From Magnetococcales bacterium (GTDB lineage: Bacteria; Pseudomonadota; Magnetococcia; Magnetococcales; Magnetaquicoccaceae), in the NCBI GenBank assembly GCA_015231775.1, contig JADGAY010000024.1, forward strand, positions 1 through 34,105: DNA of 34,105 nt, written 5' to 3'. Shown here in pieces: positions 8,197 through 16,047 of this stretch; positions within the stretch are counted from its first letter, which is position 1, and each line of letters starts with the position of its first letter. The notes beneath the pieces were generated by a model. It was not told the DNA's origin. It saw only the letters and a program-made list of their open reading frames with translations, and did no database searches. Made by a program: the position numbers and the translations under genes.

Positions 8197-9522
8197 TCAA
8201 CCCGACATCACCACCACCCGCAATTCACCCTCGGCCAGGGTCACCAGCAGCCGTGATCCGGACGGACAGGCCGCGGCGCAACGGACGATGCCCCCCTGTT
8301 CATCCCGCACCAGCGCATAGCCGCGCGCCAGCACCCCCATGGGGGAGATCGCCCCCAGGCGGGCCTCGGACAGCCGCGCCCGTTCCCGATGCAAGGCCAG
8401 CTCCACCCGCATGCGCCGGATCAACAGTTGCTCCAGATGGATCAACCGCGCCGCCCGCAACGCCAGGGGCCGCCCCCGCTCCCATTGGGTCAGACGCTCG
8501 GCGCGAAAGGCCACATCCTTGGCCCGGCGCGCGAGCAACTGCCGCATGGCCCCTTGCAGACGCTCCTGCAACGCATCGCAGCGCAGACGGGCCTGATCGA
8601 TGCGCCGGCGCGGATGGGTCAAGCGGGCCGCCAGAGCCAGACCGCTCTCCCGGCGTGACCGAATCATCCCGCGCATGGTCAGAACGAGCCGCTCCCGCAG
8701 ACGCGCCACCCGCTCCATGAGCAGCCGCTTCTCCGGCATGGCCAGTTCGGCGGCGGCGGTGGGGGTGGAGGCGCGCGCGTCCGCGACCAGATCGGCCAGG
8801 GTCACATCGATCTCATGACCCACCGCCGAGATCACCGGCATTGGCGATTCGGCGATGGCCCTCACCACGATCTCACTGTTGAAGGCGGCCAGATCATCCG
8901 CCGAGCCACCCCCTCGTCCGCACAGGATCACCTCGGCGCGACCGTCCACTGCGAGCCGTCGCAGGGCGCGGGCGATCTCCTCGTCCGCCCCCGCCCCTTG
9001 CACGCGGGCATGGGCCAGCAGCAGAGAGAAGCCCGGAAAGCGACGCGCCAGGGTGCGGGTGATGTCGTGGATGGCCGCTCCCGAGGCCGAGGTGACCACG
9101 CCGATGGCCCGCGGCAGGAGCGGCAAGGCCCGCTTGCGGGAGGCCGCGAACAGCCCCTCGGCGCTCAACCGGGCATGGAGCGCCAACAGGCGCTCCCGTT
9201 CGTCGCCGGCGCCGTCGGATTTGATCCCCTCGACCACCAGTTGGTATTCGCCCCGCGGTGGATAGACCGAAATCCGCCCGGTCACCACCACCGCATCCCC
9301 AGGGCGAGGCAGCGTGGGGATGCGCAGGCGGGTGGTCTTCCAGATCACGGCGCGGATGCGCGCCTGGACATCGATGAGGGCGAAGTAGACATGCCCGGAG
9401 GGGGCCGGCTTCCAATCGGCGATCTCGCCGCGCACCTGAAGGTAGGGATACCCCTCCTCCAGGAGCGCGCGGATCTCCTCGTTGAGCTGGCTGACGGTCA
9501 AACAGGGTGTGAGTTCGCGCAT
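8197..9522 (-). CDS. xseA: Exodeoxyribonuclease VII large subunit
   Basis: Large catalytic subunit of exonuclease VII, which degrades single-stranded DNA from both ends and acts in mismatch repair and damage clean-up together with several XseB subunits. The 441-residue protein starts at ATG 9522; the frame is open further upstream but overlaps the preceding gene. The N-terminal OB-fold is clear (LTVSQLNEEIRALLEEGYPY, then VRGEIADWKPAPSGHVYFAL). It is followed by the catalytic region (IGVVTSASGAAIHDITRTLA, the Gly-rich CGRGGGSADDLAAFN, the AVGHEIDVTLADLVADARA segment) and a long Arg-rich helical, probably coiled-coil region to the C-terminus. The ATG lies 5 bp after the stop of the acetolactate-synthase-like gene, so the two are cotranscribed. 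The xseB partner is not here; it would be expected upstream of ispA. Confidence 0.95.
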   Translation of the reverse strand: MRELTPCLTVSQLNEEIRALLEEGYPYLQVRGEIADWKPAPSGHVYFALIDVQARIRAVIWKTTRLRIPTLPRPGDAVVVTGRISVYPPRGEYQLVVEGIKSDGAGDERERLLALHARLSAEGLFAASRKRALPLLPRAIGVVTSASGAAIHDITRTLARRFPGFSLLLAHARVQGAGADEEIARALRRLAVDGRAEVILCGRGGGSADDLAAFNSEIVVRAIAESPMPVISAVGHEIDVTLADLVADARASTPTAAAELAMPEKRLLMERVARLRERLVLTMRGMIRSRRESGLALAARLTHPRRRIDQARLRCDALQERLQGAMRQLLARRAKDVAFRAERLTQWERGRPLALRAARLIHLEQLLIRRMRVELALHRERARLSEARLGAISPMGVLARGYALVRDEQGGIVRCAAACPSGSRLLVTLAEGELRVVVMSG

Positions 9523-9527
9523 GCGGT

Positions 9528-11228
9528 TTACCGGGTGGCGGGCTGGGGCAACAGACAGGTTTTCGCCTGCAACTCCTCGGTGAGCACCCGCACGTTTTCG
9601 GTGTAATCCACCGGCACGTCGATCAGGTGGACCCCGCCGGCGTTCAGGCACCCCTCGAGGAGCGGCAACAGTTCGGCGGCGGAACCCACCCGATGGCCCT
9701 GGGCGCCGTAGCTCTGGGCGTAGAGCACGAAATCCGGATTGGTGAAGGTGAGACCATAATCCGGAAGCCCCATGCTCTCCTGTTTCCAACGGATCATGCC
9801 GTAGGCGTCATCGCGCAGAATCACCACCACCAGATCCATGCCGAGCCGGACCGCCGTTTCCATCTCCTGGGAGTTCATCATGAACCCCCCATCCCCGCAC
9901 ACCGATACCACCTTGCGGCCCGGATGGACCATCTTGGCGGCGATCGCCGAGGGGAGACCGGTGCCCATGCTGGCCAGGGCGTTGTCGAGGAGCACGGTAT
10001 TTTGACGCCGGGCCGGGTAGTTGCGGGCGATCCAGAGTTTGTACATGCCGTTATCGAGAGCCAGAATCCCATCCTCGGGCATGGCCCGGCGCAGATCGGC
10101 CACGATCCGTTGCGGCAACAGCGGGTAGTTTTCGGCGTCGGCGCGATCGACCACATGCCGGGCGTGCTCCTCCCCGACCTGATGGAAATAGGAGAAGTCC
10201 CAATCCGGCGAGGGAACCAGCAGCCGGGTCAAGGCGTCGATACCACGGGCGATATCCCCCACCACTTCGAGTTCCGGGAAGTAGACATCATCGATCTGGG
10301 CCGGGGTGAAGTTGATGTGAATCACCGCCGCGGATCCCCCATGACCCATGATCGCCGGCGGTTTTTCGGTGACATCGTGGCCCACGGCGATGATCAGATC
10401 GGCCCACTCGATGGCGCAATGGAGATAATCCCCATCGGTCAGGGCGGCGGTGCCCAGATAGCCGGCCCGCTCTTCATCCACCACCCCCTTGCCCATCTGG
10501 GTGGAGACAAAGGGGATGCCGGTCTTCTCCACGAAGGCGGTGAGGCTCTGGGAGACCCGTTTGCGGTTGGCCCCGGCGGCGATCAGCAGCAGCGGACGTT
10601 TGGCGGTGGCGATCCGTTCGGCGGCGGTAATCAGCGCATCCGGATCCGGGGCGGCGCGGCGCGAGTTGATCTTGCGCAGCGGGGTGGCATCGGTGTAGTC
10701 GCGGGCGATATCTTCCGGCAGTTCCAGGTGGGTGGCGCCGGGTCGCTCCTCCTCGGCGCGCTTGAAGGCCTCGCGCACCAGGGAGGGGATCTTGTCCGCC
10801 GAGGGGATCTGTTCGGCCATCTTGGTGATGGGGCGCATGGTGCCCACCACGTCGATGATCTGGAAGCGACCCTGCTTGCTCTTTTTGATCGGCTTCTGGC
10901 CGGTGATGGCCACCAGGGGCATGCCGCCGAGCTGGGCATAGGCCACGCCGGTGATCAGGTTGGTGGCTCCGGGTCCGAGGGTGGCCAGCACCACCCCGGC
11001 CTTGCCGGTCAAACGACCAAAGGTGGCGGCCATGAAGGCGGCAGCCTGCTCGTGCCGGGTGAGCACCAGTTCGATGGAAGAGGCGCGGATCGCCTCCAGA
11101 AAGTCGAGATTCTCCTCCCCCGGCACGCCGAAGATCCGTTCCACCCCCTCGGCTTCCAGACATTTGACGAAGAGGTCGGCAGCCTTGAGCCCCTCGGATG
11201 AAGCGGATGGGGAGAGCGTTGTGTCCAT
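9528..11228 (-). CDS. Acetolactate synthase-like ThDP enzyme (large-subunit type)
   Basis: A 566-residue ThDP-dependent enzyme of the acetohydroxyacid synthase superfamily, likely condensing two pyruvates to acetolactate or a related reaction. Visible features are an N-terminal pyrimidine domain (IFGVPGEENLDFLEAI) with the catalytic Glu in TRHEQAAAFMA (about residue 60), LGPGATNLITGVAYAQLGG and VAITGQKPI. A central domain follows. The C-terminal PP domain has the ThDP/Mg motif GDGGFMMNSQEMETA and the DDAYGMIRWKQ segment. It resembles the stand-alone catabolic-type branch more than the ilvI/ilvB enzymes that need a regulatory subunit, and no ilvH/ilvN lies beside it. The ATG at 11228 has GGTG plus an A-run upstream. 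It is transcribed divergently from ubiX and is followed after 5 bp by xseA. Substrate specificity is inferred. Confidence 0.85.
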   Translation of the reverse strand: MDTTLSPSASSEGLKAADLFVKCLEAEGVERIFGVPGEENLDFLEAIRASSIELVLTRHEQAAAFMAATFGRLTGKAGVVLATLGPGATNLITGVAYAQLGGMPLVAITGQKPIKKSKQGRFQIIDVVGTMRPITKMAEQIPSADKIPSLVREAFKRAEEERPGATHLELPEDIARDYTDATPLRKINSRRAAPDPDALITAAERIATAKRPLLLIAAGANRKRVSQSLTAFVEKTGIPFVSTQMGKGVVDEERAGYLGTAALTDGDYLHCAIEWADLIIAVGHDVTEKPPAIMGHGGSAAVIHINFTPAQIDDVYFPELEVVGDIARGIDALTRLLVPSPDWDFSYFHQVGEEHARHVVDRADAENYPLLPQRIVADLRRAMPEDGILALDNGMYKLWIARNYPARRQNTVLLDNALASMGTGLPSAIAAKMVHPGRKVVSVCGDGGFMMNSQEMETAVRLGMDLVVVILRDDAYGMIRWKQESMGLPDYGLTFTNPDFVLYAQSYGAQGHRVGSAAELLPLLEGCLNAGGVHLIDVPVDYTENVRVLTEELQAKTCLLPQPATR

Positions 11229-11397
11229 AATTTTTTTTCACCAGTTTTCATGAGTGAATGGGAGCCATCATGGTATATCGATCCGGCATCGGAAGAGAAG
11301 TTCCCTTGGCTGTTGTCGCTCTTGTTGTTGGCTCGTGGGAGATGATACAGTCCGAAGCGTTGTCGAATGCATGGGTCTATTCACTTGGGAGACGGAG

Positions 11398-12051
11398 ATG
11401 ATTACCCTGGCCATGACCGGCGCCTCCGGGGCGCCCTACGCCTTGCGCCTGTTGGAGCGGCTGCTGCTGGCCGGGGAGCGGGTGGATCTGGTGATCTCGG
11501 AGGCGGGACGGGAGCTGTTGCGCCAGGAGTGCGGGCTGGATCTCGGGGAGGAGAGCGGCGCGGGGGTGGTGGCGCGGCTGGGGGATTTTTTCACCCGGCA
11601 TGCCGGAGACGCGCCGCCCTTGACCGGGTTGCGACACTTCGGGGTGCGGGATTGGCAGGCGCCGCTGGCCTCCGGCTCCTCCGGGGCGCGGGCCATGGTG
11701 GTCTGTCCCTGCTCCATGGGGACGCTCGCCGCCATTGCCCACGGCCTGTCGGACAACCTCCTCGAACGGGCCGCCGACGTGGCCCTGAAAGAGCGCTGGC
11801 CTCTGATCCTGGTGACCCGCGAAACCCCGCTCTCGGTCATCCATCTGGAGAACATGCTCGCCGCCACCCGCGCCGGCGCGGTGATCCTGCCCGCCTCCCC
11901 CGGCTTCTATCACCGTCCGGAGCGCATCGATCAACTGCTCGATTTCATCGTCGATCGCATCCTCATGCGCCTCGGCGTGCCCATCGACGCCCCCTCCCAC
12001 GGCTGGCCCATCCACCCCGCGGATGGGCGCGACCAGGGTAACAAAGTTTAA
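11398..12051 (+). CDS. ubiX: Flavin prenyltransferase UbiX
   Basis: Transfers a dimethylallyl group to FMN to make prenyl-FMN, the cofactor of the UbiD decarboxylase in ubiquinone synthesis. The 217-residue protein from ATG 11398 is slightly longer than usual (about 190-210). This start is chosen because GGAGACGGAG precedes it directly and MITLAMTGASGAPYALRLLE matches the family N-terminus. Hallmarks are the GASG nucleotide-binding loop, SGSSGARAMVVCPCSMGTLA, ERAADVALKERWPLILVTRE, SVIHLENMLAATRAGAVILP and PGFYHRP. It opens a + strand cluster with ubiU, ubiV and ubiK, although a plausible promoter lies between ubiX and ubiU. UbiD is not in the window. Family assignment is firm. Confidence 0.95.
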   Translation: MITLAMTGASGAPYALRLLERLLLAGERVDLVISEAGRELLRQECGLDLGEESGAGVVARLGDFFTRHAGDAPPLTGLRHFGVRDWQAPLASGSSGARAMVVCPCSMGTLAAIAHGLSDNLLERAADVALKERWPLILVTRETPLSVIHLENMLAATRAGAVILPASPGFYHRPERIDQLLDFIVDRILMRLGVPIDAPSHGWPIHPADGRDQGNKV

Positions 12052-12058
12052 AGAAGGT

Positions 12059-12086
12059 TTGACTCCAGGCGCGGCGGTGTTAAACT
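12059..12086 (+). promoter_or_regulatory. Putative sigma-70 promoter before ubiU
   Basis: TTGACT (12059-12064, 5 of 6), a 16-bp spacer and TAAACT (12081-12086, 4 of 6), 8 bp after the ubiX stop and about 90 bp before the ubiU ATG. I looked for an FNR-type box (TTGAT-N4-ATCAA) because ubiUV genes can be anaerobically controlled, and saw none in 12052-12177. Confidence 0.4.
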
Positions 12087-12177
12087 GCATGCTTTGAGGA
12101 GTATCTTTTGGGAAACGTTCAGGCGATCCCCTTGTCAACCGGGTGATCCGCCTTTTTTTGTCGATGAGAGTTCCGAC

Positions 12178-13185
12178 ATGAAGAAAGTGGAAGTCCTGGC
12201 CCCGGCGGGCAATCTGCCCTCCCTGCGGGCCGCCGTGGACAACGGCGCGGACGCGGTCTATTTCGGCTTTCGCGATGCCACCAATGCCCGCAATTTCGAG
12301 GGGTTGAACTTCTCGGAAAGCGAGGCGGCCCAGGGGATCGCCCATGCCCGCGGTCACGGGGTCAAGGCCAACGTGGTGCTCAACACCTTTCCCCAGGTGG
12401 GCAATCCGGAACCCTGGTACCACGCGGTCGATGTGGCGGCCAACCTCAAGGCCGATGCCATCATCCTGGCCAATGCCGCCATGCTCAAGTATTGCCACGA
12501 ACGCCACCCGCAACTGCCGATCCATCTCTCGGTGCAGGCCTCGGCCAGCAACGCCGAGGCGATTCGATTCTACAAACGGCACTTCAACATCGCCCGCGTC
12601 ATCCTGCCCCGGGTGCTCACCGCGCCGGAGATCCGTCGCCTGCACGACAAGCTCGAGGATGTCGAACTCGAGGTGTTCGCCTTTGGCGGGTTGTGCGTCA
12701 TGGCCGAGGGGCGCTGTCACCTCTCCTCCTTTGTCACCGGCGTCTCCCCCAACATCGAGGGGGTCTGCTCCCCAGCCCGCGCGGTCCGGTTCGAAAACTT
12801 AAACGGCAAACTCCGCACCCGTCTGGGCGGGGCGCTGATCGCCGAATACCAGGAGGGCGAGGATGCCGCCTATCCGACCATCTGCAAGGGGCGCTTCGAG
12901 GCCAACGATCGGGTCTACCACGTCATGGAGGAGCCGGGCTCCCTCAACATCCTGGAGATCCTGCCCCAGGTGATCGAATCCGGCGTGGCCTCGCTGAAGA
13001 TCGAGGGACGGCAGCGCACCAAATCCTACGTGGCCACGGTCACCAAAACCCTCCGTCAGGCGGTCGATTCCTACTACGAGGATCCTTCCGCCTATCGGGT
13101 CAAGCCGGCCTGGGTGCGCACCCTGAACGCCACCTCCGAGGGGACCACCCACACCCTGGGCACCTACGAGGAGAGCTGGCAATGA
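12178..13185 (+). CDS. ubiU: Ubiquinone biosynthesis protein UbiU (peptidase U32 family, O2-independent hydroxylation)
   Basis: UbiU forms a heterodimer with UbiV that hydroxylates ubiquinone intermediates without O2 (using prephenate in characterised cases). The 335-residue protein starts at ATG 12178 (GAGAG upstream), giving MKKVEVLAPAGNLPSLRAAV, the normal U32 start. Four cysteines that would hold the 4Fe-4S cluster are at residues 173, 180, 197 and 236. Their spacing (7, 17, 39) matches the E. coli UbiU ligands as I recall them (169, 176, 193, 232). Other family blocks are NGADAVYFGF, EVFAFGGLCVMAEGRCHLSS and SLKIEGRQRTKSYVA. The stop overlaps the ubiV start (ATGA), so the pair is translationally coupled. 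Despite the peptidase label, no proteolytic role is implied. The cysteine spacing makes UbiU much more likely than RlhA or TrhP. Confidence 0.94.
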   Translation: MKKVEVLAPAGNLPSLRAAVDNGADAVYFGFRDATNARNFEGLNFSESEAAQGIAHARGHGVKANVVLNTFPQVGNPEPWYHAVDVAANLKADAIILANAAMLKYCHERHPQLPIHLSVQASASNAEAIRFYKRHFNIARVILPRVLTAPEIRRLHDKLEDVELEVFAFGGLCVMAEGRCHLSSFVTGVSPNIEGVCSPARAVRFENLNGKLRTRLGGALIAEYQEGEDAAYPTICKGRFEANDRVYHVMEEPGSLNILEILPQVIESGVASLKIEGRQRTKSYVATVTKTLRQAVDSYYEDPSAYRVKPAWVRTLNATSEGTTHTLGTYEESWQ

Positions 13186-14090
13186 TCCAGATCGCCATCG
13201 GTCCGGTGCTCTTCGACTGGGGACGCTCGGCCCTGAAAGCCTTCTATCGCCGCATGGCCCACGAAACGCCGGCGGATATCCTCTATCTGGGCGAGGTGAT
13301 CTGTTCGAAACGCCAAGGGTTGAGCCTGGAGGATGTGGCCGAACTGGCCCGCGAAATCAAGCCCACCGGCAAGGAGTTGGTGCTCTCCACCCTCGGTCTG
13401 GTGATGAGCGACGCGGAGCAGGAGGATCTCCACCGCTTGAAGGATCTGGCCATCGCCCTGGATCTCAAGATCGAGGCCAACGACATGGCCGGCATCGGAG
13501 CCGCCGAGGGGCACAGGCTGGTTGCCGGCCCCCATGTGAATGTCTACAACCCGCAAACCCTGGACTTTCTCCAGGAGGTCGGGGTGGAGCGCATGGTCTT
13601 TCCGGTGGAGCTGCCCGAGTCCTCCATTCGCGGCATCGTGTCGGCTCCCCGCGCCCACCCGGTGGCGTTCGAACTCTTCGCCCACGGCAAACTGCCCCTC
13701 ACCTTCTCGGCACGCTGTTACACGGCGCGGGCTTTCAAGCTCTCCAAGGCCAACTGTCAATACAAATGCGGCGACTTCCCGGACGGCATGGTGACCCGCA
13801 CCCAGGAGGGCGAGGGGCTTTTGACCATGAACGGCATTCAAACCATGTCGGAGAAGGTGCACACCCTGATCGCCGACGTGCCGCGTCTGGCACCCCTCGG
13901 GATCGATATCGTCCGCATCTCCCCGCAAAGCCAACACATGAACGACATCATCGCCATCTGGCGCCAAACCCTGGATGGGGAGCTGGCGCCCGAGGAGGCC
14001 TTGACGCGCCTTCAACGTTGCAACAACGATGAACCGTTCTGCAACGGCTATTTTCACGGTCAACCGGGCATGGCGTTTCACCGGGCCTGA
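13182..14090 (+). CDS. ubiV: Ubiquinone biosynthesis protein UbiV (U32 family, partner of UbiU)
   Basis: Second subunit of the O2-independent hydroxylase. It has 302 residues and starts at the ATG that overlaps the ubiU stop; sequence upstream of it in the same frame is only a shadow of ubiU. Cluster-ligand cysteines are at about residue 41 (LGEVICSKR) and at 179, 192 and 196 in FSARCYTARAF...NCQYKCGDFP. The C-x12-C-x3-C spacing equals that of E. coli UbiV (39, 180, 193, 197 from memory). The protein begins MIQIAIGPVLFDWG and ends with a short PEEALTRLQRC...CNGYFHGQPG segment typical of the family. Together with ubiU this implies that the organism makes ubiquinone under anoxic or microoxic conditions. 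The lipid-carrier partner UbiT (SCP2 domain) is not seen in this window. Confidence 0.93.
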   Translation: MIQIAIGPVLFDWGRSALKAFYRRMAHETPADILYLGEVICSKRQGLSLEDVAELAREIKPTGKELVLSTLGLVMSDAEQEDLHRLKDLAIALDLKIEANDMAGIGAAEGHRLVAGPHVNVYNPQTLDFLQEVGVERMVFPVELPESSIRGIVSAPRAHPVAFELFAHGKLPLTFSARCYTARAFKLSKANCQYKCGDFPDGMVTRTQEGEGLLTMNGIQTMSEKVHTLIADVPRLAPLGIDIVRISPQSQHMNDIIAIWRQTLDGELAPEEALTRLQRCNNDEPFCNGYFHGQPGMAFHRA

Positions 14091-14100
14091 ACGGTTTTTA

Positions 14101-14157
14101 ACGTGGCCGCCCCCGCGAGGGGGTCTCGGCTGGGGTGAGGGGGTTCTCCCCATCATT
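14101..14157 (+). repeat. GC-rich hairpin repeat, member 1 of a three-member local family
   Basis: Lies between ubiV and ubiK. It contains CCCCC-GCGA-GGGGG and then GGGGTGAGGGGG with a four-base gap to CCCC and ATCATTG. The arrangement (A-C-G-T-G-G start, variable stem, GGGGTGAGGGGG, CCCC, CATCAT) resembles the reverse complement of 15936-16003 and the + strand of 33780-33835. The stem arms differ between members. Homology of this member is the weakest of the three. Confidence 0.4.
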
Positions 14158-14200
14158 GGCGATCATTTTTGGCGGTTTTCACACCAGGGGAGTTGCAACC

Positions 14201-14467
14201 ATGCAGATCGACAACGCGATTTTGGATCAGATCACCCAGAATGTGATGGGGATGTTCAACAAGGTGGGCGAGACCCGCGAGGAGATCCGAAAAAAGGCCC
14301 ACGACATGGTACGCGAGGGGGTGGAACATTTCGATCTGGTGACCCGTGAGGAGTTCAACGTGGTCAACGAGATGTTGAGCGAAACCCGCATCCGCGCCGA
14401 GGCGTTGGAAAAACGGGTGGTGGAACTCGAGGCGGCCCTGGCCCGTCTGGGAGGCGAACCGACATGA
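14201..14467 (+). CDS. ubiK: Ubiquinone biosynthesis accessory factor UbiK (BMFP/YqiC family)
   Basis: Small membrane-fusogenic BMFP-domain protein; UbiK is an accessory factor of the ubiquinone biosynthesis complex and interacts with the lipid-binding protein UbiJ in E. coli. It has 88 residues (family about 80-100) and starts at ATG 14201 behind a strong AGGGGAG ribosome-binding site. The N-terminal amphipathic part (MQIDNAILDQITQNVMGMFN) is followed by DLVTREEFNVVNEMLSETR and a C-terminal coiled coil (ALEKRVVELEAALARLG). This is the canonical BMFP layout, whose coiled coil trimerises. Its place right after ubiX-ubiU-ubiV supports the ubiquinone role rather than a generic membrane-fusogenic function. 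The stop overlaps the ATG of the aldehyde dehydrogenase gene. Confidence 0.9.
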   Translation: MQIDNAILDQITQNVMGMFNKVGETREEIRKKAHDMVREGVEHFDLVTREEFNVVNEMLSETRIRAEALEKRVVELEAALARLGGEPT

Positions 14468-15918
14468 GCCGCGCGGTGAACGGATCGGGGCTGCATCGGG
14501 CCTATCTCGCCGGCGAATGGGTGGAGACCGATGCGACGCTGGAGGTGGTCAATCCGTTCAACGGGGCGCGGGTGGCCCAGGTGGCGTTGTGCGGAGCCCG
14601 TGAGATCGATCGGGCCCTGGATGCGGGAGTCGAGGCCCTGGAGGAGACCCGCCGGCTCGAACCGTGGCAGCGGGCCAAGGCTTTGGCCTTTGTCCGCGAC
14701 GGCCTGATCCAACAGCGCGAGACCTTTGCCCGCGTTCTCTCCCAGGAGAACGGCAAGACCCTGGCCGAATCCCGACTCGAAATCGATCGCGCGGCGGCCA
14801 CCTTCGACATCGCCGTGGGCGAGGCAACCCGCATCTACGGCGAAGCCTATGACCTGGGGATCAACCCCCTGGGGGCCGGACGCCGCGCCCTGGTGCGCCA
14901 CTACCCGATCGGCGTGGTGGCCGGCGTGGCGCCGTTCAACTTCCCGCTCAATCTGGCCATCCACAAAATCGCCCCGGCCATGGCCGCCGGCTGCCCGATC
15001 GTCCTGAAACCGGCCTCCAAAACCCCGGTGACCGCGTTGATGCTGGCGGAAATCATCCAGGGGTCGGGTTGGCCCCTCAAGGCCTTCTCGGTGCTCCCCT
15101 GCGACCGGCAGGCCGGTCAAATGCTGGTCGAGGACGACCGCATCAAGCTGCTCAGCTTCACCGGCTCCCCGGAGGTGGGCTGGAAGATGAAACAGCAGGC
15201 CGGACGCAAAAAAGTGGTGCTGGAACTCGGCGGCAACGCCGGTCTGATCGTGGATCGCGACGTGACGGATTGGGATCGGGTGATCAATCGGGCGGTGACC
15301 GGAGCCTTTTACCAATGTGGCCAGGTGTGCATCTCGGTGCAGCGGATCTTCGTGCATCAGGAGGTGATCGGCGAATTCCGCGCCCGCTTCAAAAAGGCCG
15401 CCGAGGCGCTCCGTCCCGGCGATCCCCTCGATGAGGCCACCACCCTCGGTCCGATGATCGACCGGGCCAATCGGGAACGGTTGCAGCTCTGGATCCGCGA
15501 AGCCATGGATCTGGGCGCGGAACTGGTGACCGGCAACGAAACCCCACCCCTGGGACAGGGCAACTGCCTGACCGCCACCATCCTCGAAGAGGTCGATCCC
15601 GGATGCCGGGTGGTGGCCGACGAGGCGTTCGGACCGGTGGTGGTGCTCTCGCCGGTGGAGTCCATGGACGAGGCGTTCGAACGGGTGAACGCATCGCGCT
15701 TTGGCCTGCAATGCGGCATCTTCACGCGGGATTTCGCCACCGTGATGCGTGCGTTCGATGCGTTGGAGGTGGGCGGCGTGATTCACGACGACATCCCTTC
15801 GTTCCGGGTGGACAGCATGCCCTATGGCGGGGTGAAGGATTCCGGACTTGGGCGCGAGGGGGTCAAATATGCCATGCGCGACATGCTGGAGGAGCGGGTG
15901 CTGGTCTATCGGGTTTGA
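14464..15918 (+). CDS. NAD(P)-dependent aldehyde dehydrogenase
   Basis: A 484-residue member of the aldehyde dehydrogenase superfamily, oxidising an aldehyde to its acid with NAD(P)+. The catalytic set is complete: APFNFPLN with the oxyanion Asn (about residue 159), LKPASKTP, FTGSPEVGW, the general base Glu254 in LELGGN, and nucleophile Cys289 in CGQVCISVQR. The GQVCISVQR signature with the short FRVDSMPYGGVKDSGLGREG C-terminal block resembles lactaldehyde and phosphonoacetaldehyde dehydrogenases. The substrate cannot be fixed from sequence. The ATG overlaps the ubiK stop (ATGA), so the gene is translationally coupled to a ubiquinone gene. Whether that means a metabolic link or merely shared expression is open. 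A hairpin repeat follows the stop. Confidence 0.92.
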   Translation: MSRAVNGSGLHRAYLAGEWVETDATLEVVNPFNGARVAQVALCGAREIDRALDAGVEALEETRRLEPWQRAKALAFVRDGLIQQRETFARVLSQENGKTLAESRLEIDRAAATFDIAVGEATRIYGEAYDLGINPLGAGRRALVRHYPIGVVAGVAPFNFPLNLAIHKIAPAMAAGCPIVLKPASKTPVTALMLAEIIQGSGWPLKAFSVLPCDRQAGQMLVEDDRIKLLSFTGSPEVGWKMKQQAGRKKVVLELGGNAGLIVDRDVTDWDRVINRAVTGAFYQCGQVCISVQRIFVHQEVIGEFRARFKKAAEALRPGDPLDEATTLGPMIDRANRERLQLWIREAMDLGAELVTGNETPPLGQGNCLTATILEEVDPGCRVVADEAFGPVVVLSPVESMDEAFERVNASRFGLQCGIFTRDFATVMRAFDALEVGGVIHDDIPSFRVDSMPYGGVKDSGLGREGVKYAMRDMLEERVLVYRV

Positions 15919-15935
15919 GTCGGTTGTTTAACGTA

Positions 15936-16003
15936 ACTTGCATGATGGCGGGGCACCCCCCCTCACCCCCCGACCGTGGCGCTCCCTTCGAGCGTTCCAC
16001 GGT
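15936..16003 (-). repeat. GC-rich hairpin repeat, member 2 (may also end transcription after the aldehyde dehydrogenase)
   Basis: The + strand reads ACTTGCATGA, then G and C tracts, then a hairpin: ACCGTGG-CGCTC, loop CCTTC, GAGCG, bulge TT, CCACGGT (15973-16003). There is no T-tract. The reverse complement aligns with 33780-33835: both read ACCGTGGAAC, a different but self-complementary inner stem, CCACG, G-tract-TGCCCC and TCATGCAAGT. Orientation is given relative to that copy. Confidence 0.55.
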
Positions 16004-16047
16004 AACTTTCGAGGACATCGTCTCCCTCACAAGGATCCTTGATCACC

